Source: Rhodamnia argentea | Taxonomy: Eukaryota > Streptophyta > Magnoliopsida > Myrtales > Myrtaceae | Direction of reading: 5' to 3' | DNA: 64,000 nucleotides | Assembly: GCF_020921035.1 (NCBI RefSeq) | Contig: NC_063158.1 | Coordinates: 3,578,001-3,642,000, forward strand | Shown here: piece by piece, positions 48,128 to 59,900 of the stretch | Layout: each line of letters starts with the position of its first letter | How positions within the stretch are numbered: position 1 is the stretch's first letter | Made by a program: the position numbers and the translations under genes | The notes under the pieces: generated by a model | What the model saw: the letters and a program-made list of their open reading frames with translations, nothing else | What the model was told of the DNA's origin: nothing | Databases searched by the model: none

Positions 48128-51100
48128 ATGCACCGGTTGAGGTCACCTTTCCGGTTCCGCAGGTCCATCGCGTCTAGTTACTTGACCCTCCGCCGTAACC
48201 ACCATCTACACGACCTCGAGAATGTCGGGTCGATGGCCTCCCGGCTCAAGACCCGGTCCGTGATCAGGTTCAGCGGCCCGGACACGATCAAGTTCCTTCA
48301 GGGCCTATTGACCAACGACGTGCGGCGGTTCGGTGAAACCCCTGGCGAGGAGACTTCGAACCTGCCCACGCCCAACCTGCCCCTGCTCACGGTCCCTCCA
48401 ATGTATGCCGCTCTATTGACTCCTCAGGGGAGGTTCTTGTATGATCTGTTTCTGTACAGGCCCGCGAGGCCCGAAGAGAAGCTCGACAAGACTGGGTCCG
48501 GACCCAGGTCCGATGACGGGGAGCTCGAGCTGCTCGCGGACGTGGATGCGCAGGTCTTGGACGAGGTTGTGCAGACTTTCAAAAGGTGAGTCCGTTGACA
48601 AATTCGTATTATTGTCTTTTTTTTGGGGGTTCTCTGAATTTGTATGGTTAGTGAAGGGAGGACCAAAGTGTTTATGCGTGTTGGTACGCCTGTCACTAAT
48701 AGTTCCTGTCATTGCCCTTCAGTTTATCATCCAAAAATTGCACAATTTGGCTGCCTTAGCTGTTTTGGTAGTTCTCTGGAGTCTTGGGATGCTGATAAAT
48801 TCCCGTTTGTCCAATGTTTGAAAGGTTAACCATTCGAATTGTCTGTGCAACTGCATTGGAACTTTGTACCCAAGGAAGAACCTTGGATATGAATGCTATC
48901 TGGGTGCTCAGAACAATTTCCAAACCTTCGATCGTCAGGATAACCATGTCATGGGGCCTTCGGTTTCTATATAGGACATGTACCTAATGTCAAATCATGC
49001 TAGTTCTGTGGTTGCAAGAACTACTCATAACTTCTATTTTATATCATAGAGTGTTGCTCTGCAGTCTCACTACTCACGTAGTAGCTGACCTTTGTCCCTC
49101 AGCATGAACTGACGCGCCATCTTTCTTTTGTTTTTGAACCTATGGTATCCTTACCGATCATTGGAAGGATCCGGTATGGTTGAGGTTGCTGCATTCTTCT
49201 TTATGTTGGTGCTGCAGATGAAGCTCCTATGCAGACACGAAGTTAGGTGCTTTAACTTGATCTTAACCATCAGATGTTATCTGTCGTCAAGAGTAGGCAA
49301 TTCATAATGTCTGAGGCACACATTTCTTAAAAAAGTTTGGCATCATAAAAGAAAAATATGGCTTTTTGATTGATTTTAGTGGGAAGATCTTGGTTTGGTA
49401 TCAGTCTTGCGTCATATGGATCTCCAATTAATAATAACTAGAGTTTTAGGCAAAGTGCATGCTGTAAAGTGGCGGCCTAGGAAGCACGAATACTCTCCAA
49501 AAGCCTCCGTGTCGGTGTCGGACGCGTGTCGGATTTTCAACACGTGGTTCAAATCTTCTAACACGCTAGCGCACGCGTGTCGGGATCTGATGCGTTTGAA
49601 AAGTATAAAAACCTAATATTCTAAAAAAACTCCAGCAACATGTAAAAATGTAAAATTCTCCAAGCTTTATGGATTATTAGAGTGGAATGTAGTTGAATTT
49701 GTCAATTCAAAACTATGAATGATACTAATAAATGGTGGATTAATGTTTTTAGTGTAAATTCATTGTAGGCTCTTTTTTATTATTTATTAATTTGTGGATT
49801 TGAATCAAATTAACTTGATTGAAATAATCATAAAAATGAAAATTTATCATGTTTGTGTAAAAATATACATTTAATATATATCCTAACTGTTGGAATTCTC
49901 TATTTTTTAGAAATGACGTGTTGGCTCGTGTTGTGTCGCGTGTCAGTGTCGGTTCAACTTAGGTGGCGGCTTTCTGCCACGTTATATCAGGGTAGGACGA
50001 TCAATTTTCATTAACTAATATTTTTTTCGCCCAATCTGAAAAGTGGAAACTCGTCACACGAAAAGTGATCTTAGTTCTTTCTATAGGCAGTTTTTCTATG
50101 ACTCTGCATTCACATGCATGTAAAATGATTTGGTTTTTGGTTTGTGGTAAATGGATGGGCTTCAATGGACAGTTTTAGTTCACCAGAAACTTTGCCCCTC
50201 CCAACAAAATAAAATGATGACTTTCCCCTGGACTCATATGTACTGTTTCTCATTATCCTGTCGCTACAGATACCGATTGAGGGCAAAAGTGGATATTGAA
50301 AATGCGGCCCAAGATTTTTCTCCTTGGCAGCATTATGGTGGTAACTTCTCTCACAAGTCCTCAAAAGCGGAGGAGCCAGATGCTGCTAGTGTTGGCTGGG
50401 GTGCTGGCGTTGACAAAGCTGCTATGTCTGCTTCACAAGGAAGTGAAAACGGGTGGCAATGGTTCAAAGATCCTAGATTAGACTGTCTGGGTTGTAGAGG
50501 AATATTTCCATCTTCTTCAAAACGTATGTATTTCTTGTCCTTTCTCAATTTGGTTGCTCGCATGTCTTTGGTGTCATGGTGTTGAAAACTGGGCCATAAT
50601 CTTATATTTCCCTGCAAATACTCTTTTACCTAAGACTGTTAAGCTTCTTTCTTGTGTCTATTGCAGCTCCTTTGGTTGAAGCAGACAAAGAAACAGATGA
50701 AAAAAATTATCTTCTGTGGAGACTAGAGAAGGGGGTGGCAGAGGGCTCAACAGAGATTCCCAAAGGTTCATCTTGTTTCCCAATTTCACACTTGAGATGT
50801 AACAGTTGTGTTGAAATTTGTTAAGTTTGGCAAGATATATAGAACCTTCTTGTCAGATGTTCTTTGCAAGTCCCTTTTCAGTAACTATTTGAACATTTCT
50901 GGAGGCGTTCAAAGTATCTAAAGAGATTTGTCTCTTTCCACATGATTCTCTTCATGGCACATAGTAGAACTTGGTGCTTAGACCTTCAATTATGCAGCAG
51001 AAGCTGTTCTATATAACTATATATTGCGCCCCCCCCCTCCCTTTCTTCTATCTCGCTCGGCCACGTAATCTCTAATCATTAAACAATTACTTCTGCAGGA

Positions 51101-51588
51101 GAGGTAATTCCACTAGAATACAATCTAGAAGGTCTTAACGCTATAAGCTTCGACAAGGGTTGCTACGTTGGGCAAGAATTGATTGCTCGAACCCATCACC
51201 GAGGTGTCATCCGCAAACGTTTGCTGCCTTTGAAATTCCTTAACGATGAAGGAAAAGGTAAATCTTCTGCCTATGTTTTTGTTACTTGCTTTTTTTTTTC
51301 ATCCCAAGTATCTGATGGATCTCCGATGCTCCTTGTGTTATAGAAGCAGAGCAGAAAGTAGCTCCTAGATCAGAAATCCTGGATGCTGCTTCTGGCAAGA
51401 GAATCGGAACAGTCACAACCACTCTGGGATGTCGAGGTCTCGGTGTATTACGGTTGGAAGAAGCTCTAAAAAAGTCCACTTCGCTTACCATACTTGGGCA
51501 AGAGGATCTCAAGGTTGAGGCAATTAAACCAGATTGGTGGCCTCCGGAATGGTTTGAAGAGCAACGACAGCACAGTGCAGTTGCTTAA
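48128..51588 (+). CDS. IBA57: IBA57-like mitochondrial Fe-S cluster assembly factor
   Basis: Works with ISCA1/2-type proteins in maturing mitochondrial [4Fe-4S] clusters, by analogy with the COG0354/YgfZ family. Five exons: 48128-48585, 50270-50523, 50667-50765, 51099-51257, 51344-51588; phases fit and give 404 aa. Residues 1-26 ([20 protein letters not shown]...) are Arg/Ser-rich with no acidic residue, as in mitochondrial presequences. [21 protein letters not shown] starts the aminomethyltransferase-like fold, and residues 290-297 (KGCYVGQE) hold the signature with invariant Cys292. [11 protein letters not shown] is near the C-terminus. Intron 1 is 1.68 kb and carries a repeat. The second in-frame ATG (MASRL) would remove the presequence and is less likely. 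Arabidopsis At4g12130 is the remembered counterpart. Confidence 0.95.
49466..49985. repeat. Repeat element in IBA57 intron 1
   Basis: GTGTCGG-rich DNA at 49508-49590 ('gtgtcggtgtcggacgcg') and again at 49929-49950 ('gtgtcgcgtgtcagtgtcgg') flanks an AT-rich middle. GTGGCGGC occurs at both margins (about 49469 and 49962) in direct orientation. The layout suggests a dispersed repeat copy, but I could not define its ends or superfamily. Confidence 0.4.
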
Positions 51589-52540
51589 ATTTTCGTGGTG
51601 CTAATCACTTGTACTCTTCACCTTTTTGTCGGTAACAACTGTCCTTTTAAAGCTGTTTTTGTTAGTAGGAGAAAAGACCCGTCCGACAAAATGTGTATCG
51701 ATAGCCTTAGGATTGTAATTTATTCCACAAACTCCGATTCAGAATAATTGCGAAGGAAATAGCAATTTTCAAATCTTCAAGAGAAACAGAGGATTCGGTT
51801 GATGAGCCAGTTGAGTCACTGCTGGCCTCATCTCCATGATAAGTGATGTCAGTTGATTCCTTTCCTGTTCCAGATCATCTTTGTTGCCCTTGGAACATGT
51901 TTCAAGTGTCAAAATCGTGAATTGCTGGGAGGTCTGAGAACTGCGGGATCTGGTGTTCCCTACTTATTGATAAAGAGTGGTATCAAGCAGTCTCCTGACG
52001 AAAAAAAGGTACTGCAGTTGAAGTAGGGTTGGCCTGAGATTTGCAGTGCATTTGCCCCAGCATATCATTAAGCAAAGACCAGAATGAGAGAAAACAAGCG
52101 ATGCAGATGGGATGCATAATTTGATCCTGGAAGATCATCGGATGCGTACATCATCAAGGCCTCAGACAACTTCTGTGTTTTGGGTATCGTTTTAAGTTTA
52201 AATGGAGGAGGAAGCAACATGCCCACCTAAATGGGAACGAGGGTTCAATTAGAGCGGACAACAGTACTTGATGATCATTGGAGAAGTCCAATAATGTCCG
52301 GTCCATTTTCCAAAGGCCCGACACGGCAGTGACAGTGGCAGTGGCAGTGGCAGAGAGAGGCAGAATGATTGAACGGACACCTTTCCCAGAGCACCTCTTG
52401 GCTCTTGGCCAACGCCCAACTCACTTCCCCAGAAGAGCACCTGTTCCCAAACGTCCCACATGGTTCATAAAACTCACGTCGTTCTATGTTGCTTGCACTG
52501 TATTAGAATTTCAAGCGCAAGGCTTATATTTATGTTGACG
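51589..52540. other. 3' flank of IBA57 gene and intergenic DNA
   Basis: Includes the IBA57 3' UTR of unknown length. A short tandem 'agtggc' run (CAGTGGCAGTGGCAGTGGCA) lies at about 52328-52351. No coding sequence is supported. Confidence 0.5.
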
Positions 52541-52544
52541 ATTT

Positions 52545-53000
52545 ATATCATTCCATATTATTATTAATTAAATTAATATCACAAAAAATATTAAATTAAT
52601 ACATTTATGATAAATTTATCAAAAAATTATTTTTTTGACTATAAAAAACTCCAAACTTGTACATTTGTAATAAATTTATCTTAAACTAGTACATCCGTAA
52701 TAAATTTACCATCCGTTATTTTTTGTTAAATATAATCGTCAAATTACTGAGTTGGATGACACGTGATGGTTGACATTTGTACTAATTTGAGATTTTTAGC
52801 TTGTGTTTATCGGATGTGTATCAATTTAAATTTTTCGTGATATTAACCCAATTTAACGGACGATAAATTTGTTATATGTGTATTAGTTTGGAGCTTTTCA
52901 TTGTCAAAAATATTAATTTATGATTTTTCCTGATAAAAAAAATAGTTTGAGGTAAATTTATCATAGGTGTACCAGTTAGAAATTTTTTGTAGTAATAACC
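52545..53000. repeat. AT-rich inverted-repeat element
   Basis: The left half has 'aaaaactccaaacttgtac' and 'tgtaataaatttatc'; the right half has the reverse complements 'gtattagtttggagctttt' and 'gataaatttgtta', centred near 52775. Outer phrases 'aatattaaattaatac' and 'catttatgataaatttatc' also pair with 'aaatttatcataggtgta' further right. The structure is a fold-back MITE without coding capacity. Ends and target duplication are not defined. Confidence 0.5.
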
Positions 53001-53472
53001 CTTATTAATTTGATTTTAAATTATTTCGAGAAAAATAAATATTTTAAATCATTCACAAACATACTTAAATTTAAATTATTATCGATAACGAAGATATTTT
53101 TCATTGATTATAAAAAATTATATCCATCGCGAATTTTTTTTTTTGTCTAAAAAAATAAGTCATCAACTTTCAATCTAAAAGTCCCAATAATCAAAGCAGA
53201 CTTTGAATTAAAGCGAAAGCTGATGATTTTTTTTTTTTAAAATGATTGGGCTGCATTTAAAGTTCGAATTTCTTTTTTCAGGAAACTAGGACTATAAGTT
53301 TATTATACGATATCTCAGAGTTATAATTAACTTTTTGTTATTCGGTCCTGCACCAAAAGAAAGAGAATAATAGTTTCCCCTACAAAACCGAAGGAGGGAC
53401 CCACCTCGTCCGCTTCAAAAATTAAACAGTCTTCTTCTGACGACCCTCAAACCGCCGCTTCATTCATTTCAT

Positions 53473-53490
53473 CGCTCTCTCTCTCTCTCT
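53473..53490 (+). promoter_or_regulatory. CT-rich leader (Y patch) of the CML13-like gene
   Basis: A (CT)n tract followed by CCCCTCTCCTCC sits 60-80 bases before the start codon. Pyrimidine patches at this place are common around plant transcription starts. Confidence 0.45.
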
Positions 53491-53553
53491 TCCCCCTCTC
53501 CTCCTTTGCCCGACCCGAGAAGAGACAAAGGCCCCGAATCGGAGTCCGAGGAG

Positions 53554-53997
53554 ATGGGCAAGGACCTGACCGACGACCAAATCTCCTCCATGAAGGAGGC
53601 CTTCACCCTCTTCGACACCGACGGGGACGGCCGGATCGCCCCGTCGGAGCTCGGGATCCTCATGCGCTCCCTCGGCGGCAACCCCACCCAGGCCCAGCTC
53701 AAGTCCATCATCGCCGACGAGAGCCTCACCTCCCCCTTCGACTTCCCTCGCTTCCTCGACCTCATGTCCAAGCACCTCAAGGCCGAGCCCTTCGATCGCC
53801 AGCTCCGCGACGCCTTCAAGGTCCTCGACAAGGAGTCCACCGGCTACGTCTCCGTCGCCGATCTGCGCCACATCCTCACCAGCATCGGCGAGAAGCTCGA
53901 GCCCTCGGAGTTCGACGAGTGGATCCGGGAGGTCGAGGTCGGGTCGGACGGGAAGATCCGGTACGAGGATTTCATTGCCAGGATGGTCGCCAAGTGA
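53554..53997 (+). CDS. CML13: Calmodulin-like EF-hand protein, CML13/CML14 type
   Basis: Intronless, 147 aa. The ATG at 53554 starts [17 protein letters not shown], matching the family start; an open frame continues upstream only from a TTG codon at 53506, which is not a plant start. EF-hand 1 has a complete loop at residues 21-32 ([12 protein letters not shown]). The other loops are degenerate: loop 2 is replaced by [10 protein letters not shown], loop 3 at 92-103 ([12 protein letters not shown]) has Asp instead of Glu at position 12, and loop 4 ([12 protein letters not shown]) lacks the first Asp. This pattern and [29 protein letters not shown] and [11 protein letters not shown] identify CML13/14. 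These proteins bind IQ motifs, for example of myosins and CAMTA factors, and probably bind little calcium. Third codon positions are almost all G/C. Cytosolic, no lipid-modification site seen. Confidence 0.95.
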   Translation: MGKDLTDDQISSMKEAFTLFDTDGDGRIAPSELGILMRSLGGNPTQAQLKSIIADESLTSPFDFPRFLDLMSKHLKAEPFDRQLRDAFKVLDKESTGYVSVADLRHILTSIGEKLEPSEFDEWIREVEVGSDGKIRYEDFIARMVAK

Positions 53998-54948
53998 GAG
54001 CGAGCGTCCCCAAGAGAGGGTAATTTCGAATTTGTGACGTTCGGGTGTATTTTCGTGAACTTGTATTGTTTTCCCCCTTTTTCTATGCCAGGCGGTGGTT
54101 GTTCTTTTTGGTATTTGAAGATTGTGTTCAAGTTTCCGTGCAAGGTTCAATGTCGTAAGAGTCGTTTGTCCTCTTTGTCGTTTCTTTCTCTTCTTAATTT
54201 GGCTACTGTGTTGTTAATTTGTTCGATTAATGCATAGTGGTTTATCTTTGCGGGCATGAGGCGTGTTTTATCTTTCACGGAGGAATGGGAATGGGGTTTA
54301 TCTTGATGAATTGGATGGTATTGCAGAGAGGAGTGTGGGTAGGGAAATAGGTTTATGAATGACAACTACGAGTTTCCCAGGAGCTAATCTGATGTTGGCT
54401 ATATTCGGGATCAATGGCGTCGCATTCTTTCGTGGTTGATGAGGTGCCTCAGCTTGGGTCTTACCTTGATAGTTGTGCAGTGGCTTGGCTTTGGTTTGTA
54501 GAACTTGTTTTAGTCTAAAGTTGAACATTTGTCATCGACACGGTGCAAGCAGCTATATATCTGAGAAAGCGGTGAAATGCAGCTTGCAGCACAAAAGTCG
54601 CGTGGTCTTTCTGGCAATTCCTTGTGTTTTGTGTAGATTATGGGAACTATTATGAGGTTCCATATTGCGAATGCGCCTTTTGACTGTCCCTTCAGATGTT
54701 TTGCTTATGGCTTCAGCCTTGCTCTATCCAAAAGATGCTTCCTGTTTATACATTTGAGCTTGGATTGAGGATTCAAAGAACCCATATTGGCAAATACCCC
54801 ATCCTCGACGAACTATTTTTTAAGTTCTTTTAATGTACTTTTCCTGTAAGTTTAGTATGGGGTTCCGGAAGTAAGTAATTGCTCAGGTGTGATTCGTATT
54901 TCTATTTCGAAGGCAGTAGCCTAGGTATGGAGCTGTATTTACTGTATT
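53998..54948. other. 3' flank of CML13-like gene
   Basis: T-rich transcribed-looking sequence after the stop codon ('ttgtgacgttcgggtgta...tttcttctcttc'). It probably includes the 3' UTR; the polyadenylation site is not fixed. No further coding region is supported. Confidence 0.45.
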
Positions 54949-55194
54949 CAGGGGATCTTAGTGCCCTATCTCTGCTACTTTTATCATAGAGCTATGCTTT
55001 TCAATTGTTGCTGCTGGAGTGTGGGCGAGTGCTAGAATTTTTCTCCACGCACACTATTACATTTCTAAATTCAGGGGATACCTAGTCGCCTTTCTCTGCT
55101 CCTTTTACTCTACATCTATGTTTTTTTAAGTGTTGTTGCCATAGTGCGGGCGAGTGGCAGAAATTTTAATCTTTACACGCTCTTGCAGTACTAC
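54949..55194. repeat. Diverged tandem duplication, period 123 bases
   Basis: 54949-55071 and 55072-55194 are direct copies: both start CAGGGGAT, and share 'tctctgct.cttttat', 'gttg.tgc..' and 'gtg.gggcgagtg.agaa'. The copies differ at many sites, so the duplication is old. Confidence 0.7.
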
Positions 55195-56994
55195 AGTAGA
55201 CATGGTAATTAGGCAATCTATAGGTCATTCGACCAAAGCATTCAGGTTATATATGGAAAGTGGAGTTGTATGCAACGCAAGTTGTGACAAACATGAGCTG
55301 ATTGGTAACCTTGAAGCCAAGAATAGTCCTGCTTCGACTGGAATAATGAAGAAACCTATTTGAGGGAACAAAACTGCAGCTGTTGTGGGTTTGGTACTAC
55401 CGCCGGTTACAATAAATGGTGTAATAAGCTTCAGTTAAAAGTTGCATCTCCTGGATGTCAATTACCACCTTGCTCTGGAATCAGACTTGGTGAAATAGAC
55501 TTAGCGAAATGATTTTCCACACTCACTTGCTGGTGCTTGCACTGGATTGTTGGCCTGTCAATTGTTCTTCCAATGAAATCTTATTAGTAGTCACGCCCTT
55601 CTGCTGCTTCACTTGTTTAATGGATTTTGTAGGGTCAGATGAACCTAATAGTCTGATCTTGTTTGTTGGGGTGAGGCTTATGGAAGTGTCAAAATCAGGA
55701 GAATATGGCTGCCAGCCATGTATCCAGCACAGTTCAGTGTTCTATCCCTTTTCCTTTAGTCGAGCCTAACACAATCTGTTCCTGCTACTGGAACGAGAAT
55801 GCTCGTATCTCTGTTAATGTTGTTCCTTATTTTTTTCTTGCTCTTTTGGAGGTATCATAAATTACTTCCATTTACATATTTAAACCAACTCAAGCCATCT
55901 GCAGACAATGGAGATAAAAAATGGTGGTCATGTCCAGTTAGTCTTTGTAGGTAGGTTCCTATGAATGGGATGGTTTCTTCAGAGTATCCCAGCTTGTGTT
56001 GTCAATTTGGTTACAGCCTGATATTTGGCAGCATACATTCAGCTCCGCCATTTGAATCCTTCAATAGCATCTTGAAAGGAGAATTGCCCGTCCGGTAAAA
56101 TCAACTGGGCCTCTTCTTTTTCATTGTATGATTTTGATCCTTATGGAATTTGATGAGTTAACCATTCGTGTCTTGGAACAGATACCGGGAAAACTCAAAC
56201 TGCCTTTTACAAATCTTATGTTGATATGACGCTGCTTAACATACGACCACAACCCTGCTTGCCGGTGATATTCCGTGTACGATTGCAAAGGCTACAATCT
56301 TTGGGACATGTTTCAACTCTTCTATCTGTTCTTTCAACTTTTGACAATGCCACGAAGTATCAATAAAACGCCAAGTCAAGGATTCCGGTGAAAATTTACC
56401 ATGGGCACTTTTGGACTGTCCTCCGGAATGGACGAGGGGCAGGTCTGCAGTTCCCCAGCCATCATAATCGCATGGATGTGTAGAAGAGAATGAAACACCC
56501 GTTCCTTTCCAAGAGAGAGGCCAAACTACAAATTCTGCCGGCTTACCAACAAGAACCCTGTCTGTTCATATTATACAAACAAGAATGCTCGAAGCTTTCA
56601 AAATTTTACAGTCTTTTACTTCCACAGCAAGAAGTCACGAAATGTACAATGAGCAGAAACAAATGCAATGATTGTCAATGTGTACTTCAACAGCTCTCAG
56701 CAGATGGCAATTCACCACTCCATGAGGATGTTCAGTCAAAAGCATCAATTTGAATATCAATTGCTCAACAGCTCAAATTCAGCTTAACACCATCCACAAA
56801 CTTCTGCTGTTTTCTACAACTTCCCTTTATGATGAATCTCTATCTCCATACGCCATCTTTGACACTGGTGCGCTGAAACTGCGACCCGATTGTCCATGAA
56901 TCTAACAAATGACAGTGCGCCGAAAGCTTGTGGCTTGAAACAAAGTAAGAACTGAAAACACTGGGGGGAAAAAGAAGGTATGCCAGCTCCTCTA
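55195..56994. other. Intergenic region between CML13-like and maspardin genes
   Basis: No recognisable coding sequence. Open frames at 55154-55363, 55509-55769 and 56490-56753 are short, cysteine-rich by chance and unconserved as far as I can tell. The right part must contain the 3' UTR of the maspardin gene, which ends at 56995 on the minus strand. Confidence 0.5.
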
Positions 56995-59900
56995 TCACAC
57001 CTCAAGTGGCTCTGGTTCAACTCGCTGATTTTCTTCGGTAGAGTGCTTTTCTTCAAAACTGTGAGTTCCCATCATCTCCTGAGCTGGATGATCATCTGAA
57101 TCTTGCTTTTCTTCAAAACTATGAGTTCCCATCGTCTCATGAGCTGGATGTTCATCTGTATCCTGCTTTTCTCCAAAATCATAAGTCTCTGTCACTTCTT
57201 CATCTGGAGGTGATCGATTTTCAGAGGAAGGAGGAGACTTTTCCTCATTGTCCTTGGAAACATTAACAGGATCTCCGCATTGATTAGTGCTGTCGCTGGC
57301 ACTGACAGCTGTCACAGCCATGGCTCCTCGAACCAAGTCTGGCCGAGCTTCAACCCCAACTCGTCTGAGATGTAGCTGCCACGCGACAGTTAACACAGTT
57401 AAAAAAATCTTCGTTCTTAACTAGACAAGGGGCCAAGAGTACCCCAAACAAAAGAACTACTTTTTTGAATTAGACTACCTGAAGATGTAAGTTCACTTCA
57501 TCTGGGCGAGAAAGGAAGGGAAAGTCTCCTCCAGTTTTCAGGTGTGCTCTTCTTGCTTCGGGATACCTCTCACTTACTTGATCTTTTAGGTTTTGAGGAG
57601 TTGCACAATAGTCATTTGTCTTCATTGAGAAAGGATATGCCCACAAATGAGACAAATGCACGATCAGCAATATGTATAGATTTCTTTGTAAATACAAGAG
57701 TGAAACGGTTAATCACCAATATGAATTTACAAATCTATGGCTAAATCAGTTATGCAGTACATCAGCTGCATTTTGCAATGAATTCTCGTCACTTGGCCTT
57801 TTTATCACAGATGAAAAACAAACCCACAACAAAAATTACAATGAGGTTTCAAGCAGAAGAAAATTAGACAATTTTCACGTTTCCCCACTTCCAGTATGAG
57901 AGAGATTCTACAAAGATTTAATATACAACTTGTTAACAGCTATATACCAAAAAAATAAAACAAGGTCACTTACATCCATTATGGTGATAAATGAATCTGA
58001 CAGCAGAAGAGATCCAACTGAAGCAGCATCAACCATCAAAGTTAACCTGGAGGCTAAGTCTTCCCTGGAGAGAGTCTCAACCTGTCAATTACCACATATT
58101 GTTTGGTTTCAAATATCAACAAAACTAATCCACAGTGAGATTCCTGTTTTAGTTAACATTCGAGCAGCAAATTCAAGCGTCGAGTAATTCACTTGAAGAA
58201 TGAGACATGAAGTCCGTAAAAGACGAACAGACATCCATTAAATCAGGCAATGCATGCCCATTATTCGCTTCCTCTAAAACTTGAGTGTTGGGGAAGAAGT
58301 AATTCGAATGAGAATGAAATAAGGATGTACAAGCTGTTTTAAACCACCATCTTTGCAAATTAACATCCTACTTAAGATAGGGTCATGATTTCACGCGGAA
58401 AACTAGATTAAATAGACTTTGTTTGCCATACTTGAGAGACGACAAAGTCGACTGAATCAGCAATGAATGGTTCATGAGGGCCATCGCGAATCCCAGTTAA
58501 TACATAGCGCTTAAGCAAAAAAGAAGGGGTCCAGCTGACACTGCACAAGTCAATACCAGAGCGTCAACCACCTGAATGTCAGATTGAGTATCAAGTGCTT
58601 CCAGACTTAGAATAATATCATTATTAAATAAGAAACACTGCTTCATACAGATGAGAAAACGTTTGTATGAGCTCCCAATAAACTCCTTATCAAAAGGTTT
58701 AAACGTAAGGAAAATCCTAACATAGAGCTTCAAACAGGACATTCAATATATCCTAAGAAGGCAGGACAAGCAATTGGTGCCGGGCTGAACCATTGCAACT
58801 GAAATGAGGGGAAGTTCCACCAGGAATGCTATTTCGCAGGATTAGCACACCAGCTAAGTGATTTGCAGATATATATAGAGCCAAACTTAGTAACGCCCGT
58901 ACAAGAACTAATCTAAAATTTTAGCAATTTTGCTAGTCATTTTCGGCATTTGCAGGATGAACAATTATAGTATTATCTGATTGAAAATACAACCTGACAA
59001 ATTCATATCAAATGAAATACCAGCGTAGTCTTAATGCATGTCTGTCCTTATATAGATCTCTACAGATAGAAATGATGGATAGGCATGATCAGAGAAAGAA
59101 ATAAATGCTCAGGGCTATATCCACCTATCAAGAGAATCGAGGTATCAAACATACATCGGAGCCCATGGCATTGCAGCAGAAAAGCTCTGCGTTTCCAAGA
59201 ATGTATTGGATAAAATCAATGATCTGACCCGCCTGGGACGATGTTGAGCGAATAGTTGTGCTAGAAAGCCTCCCAGAGAGGTGCCATAAAGATGTATCTG
59301 TCAAAACCAAGCTAATGGGTTCACGGAACATCCTAAACATAATTAAGCTGTCAGTCAATGACCGACACAGAATGTATGAAGAAATACACTTTCAGATACA
59401 CATTCAGCATTGCAGAATGAACCGGCGGGAGTAATTACTTCACTAAAAACTTCATCCATGAGCATAATTAGCCAAGTTGTCCCAACAAAGTTTCATCATT
59501 AATGTAAATCAATTCTAAAATATGGTATCTGAGAATGATGCCTATCAACGACAAGAGTTCAAGAAAACATCTAACAAGAATACCACAAAGTTACCAGTCG
59601 CAAACAATAAACAAATGCCAAGCAGATAGTAATTCCATATCGAAAAGAGAACTTACATGATGAACGTCGATAGCATCCAAGAACTTTTCAAATGCCTGAA
59701 TCCATTCGTGATGGTTCCAAACACGTGGAATATCAACAGAAATCACCCGATAACCCTGAAATTTTTTAAATTAGGTCCATTGATCAACAAGTGGTCAAAG
59801 TGTAAGATAGTAAAAAGTGAATAGTAGAAAACTAGAAATTTCTCATCATTGCTCATGTTGCAGCTGCTGAAAAAACTCTATGATACTGAAGTAATTACCT

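Noticed and set aside
53506..53553. N-terminal extension of the CML13-like protein ([15 protein letters not shown])
   Set aside because: The extended frame begins at TTG, not ATG, and the family starts at MGKDL/MSKDL; the extra codons lie in the 5' leader.
53464..54150. 228-codon open frame antisense to the CML13-like gene
   Set aside because: It is the mirror of a GC-rich exon, with repetitive Glu/Gly/Leu composition and no domain.
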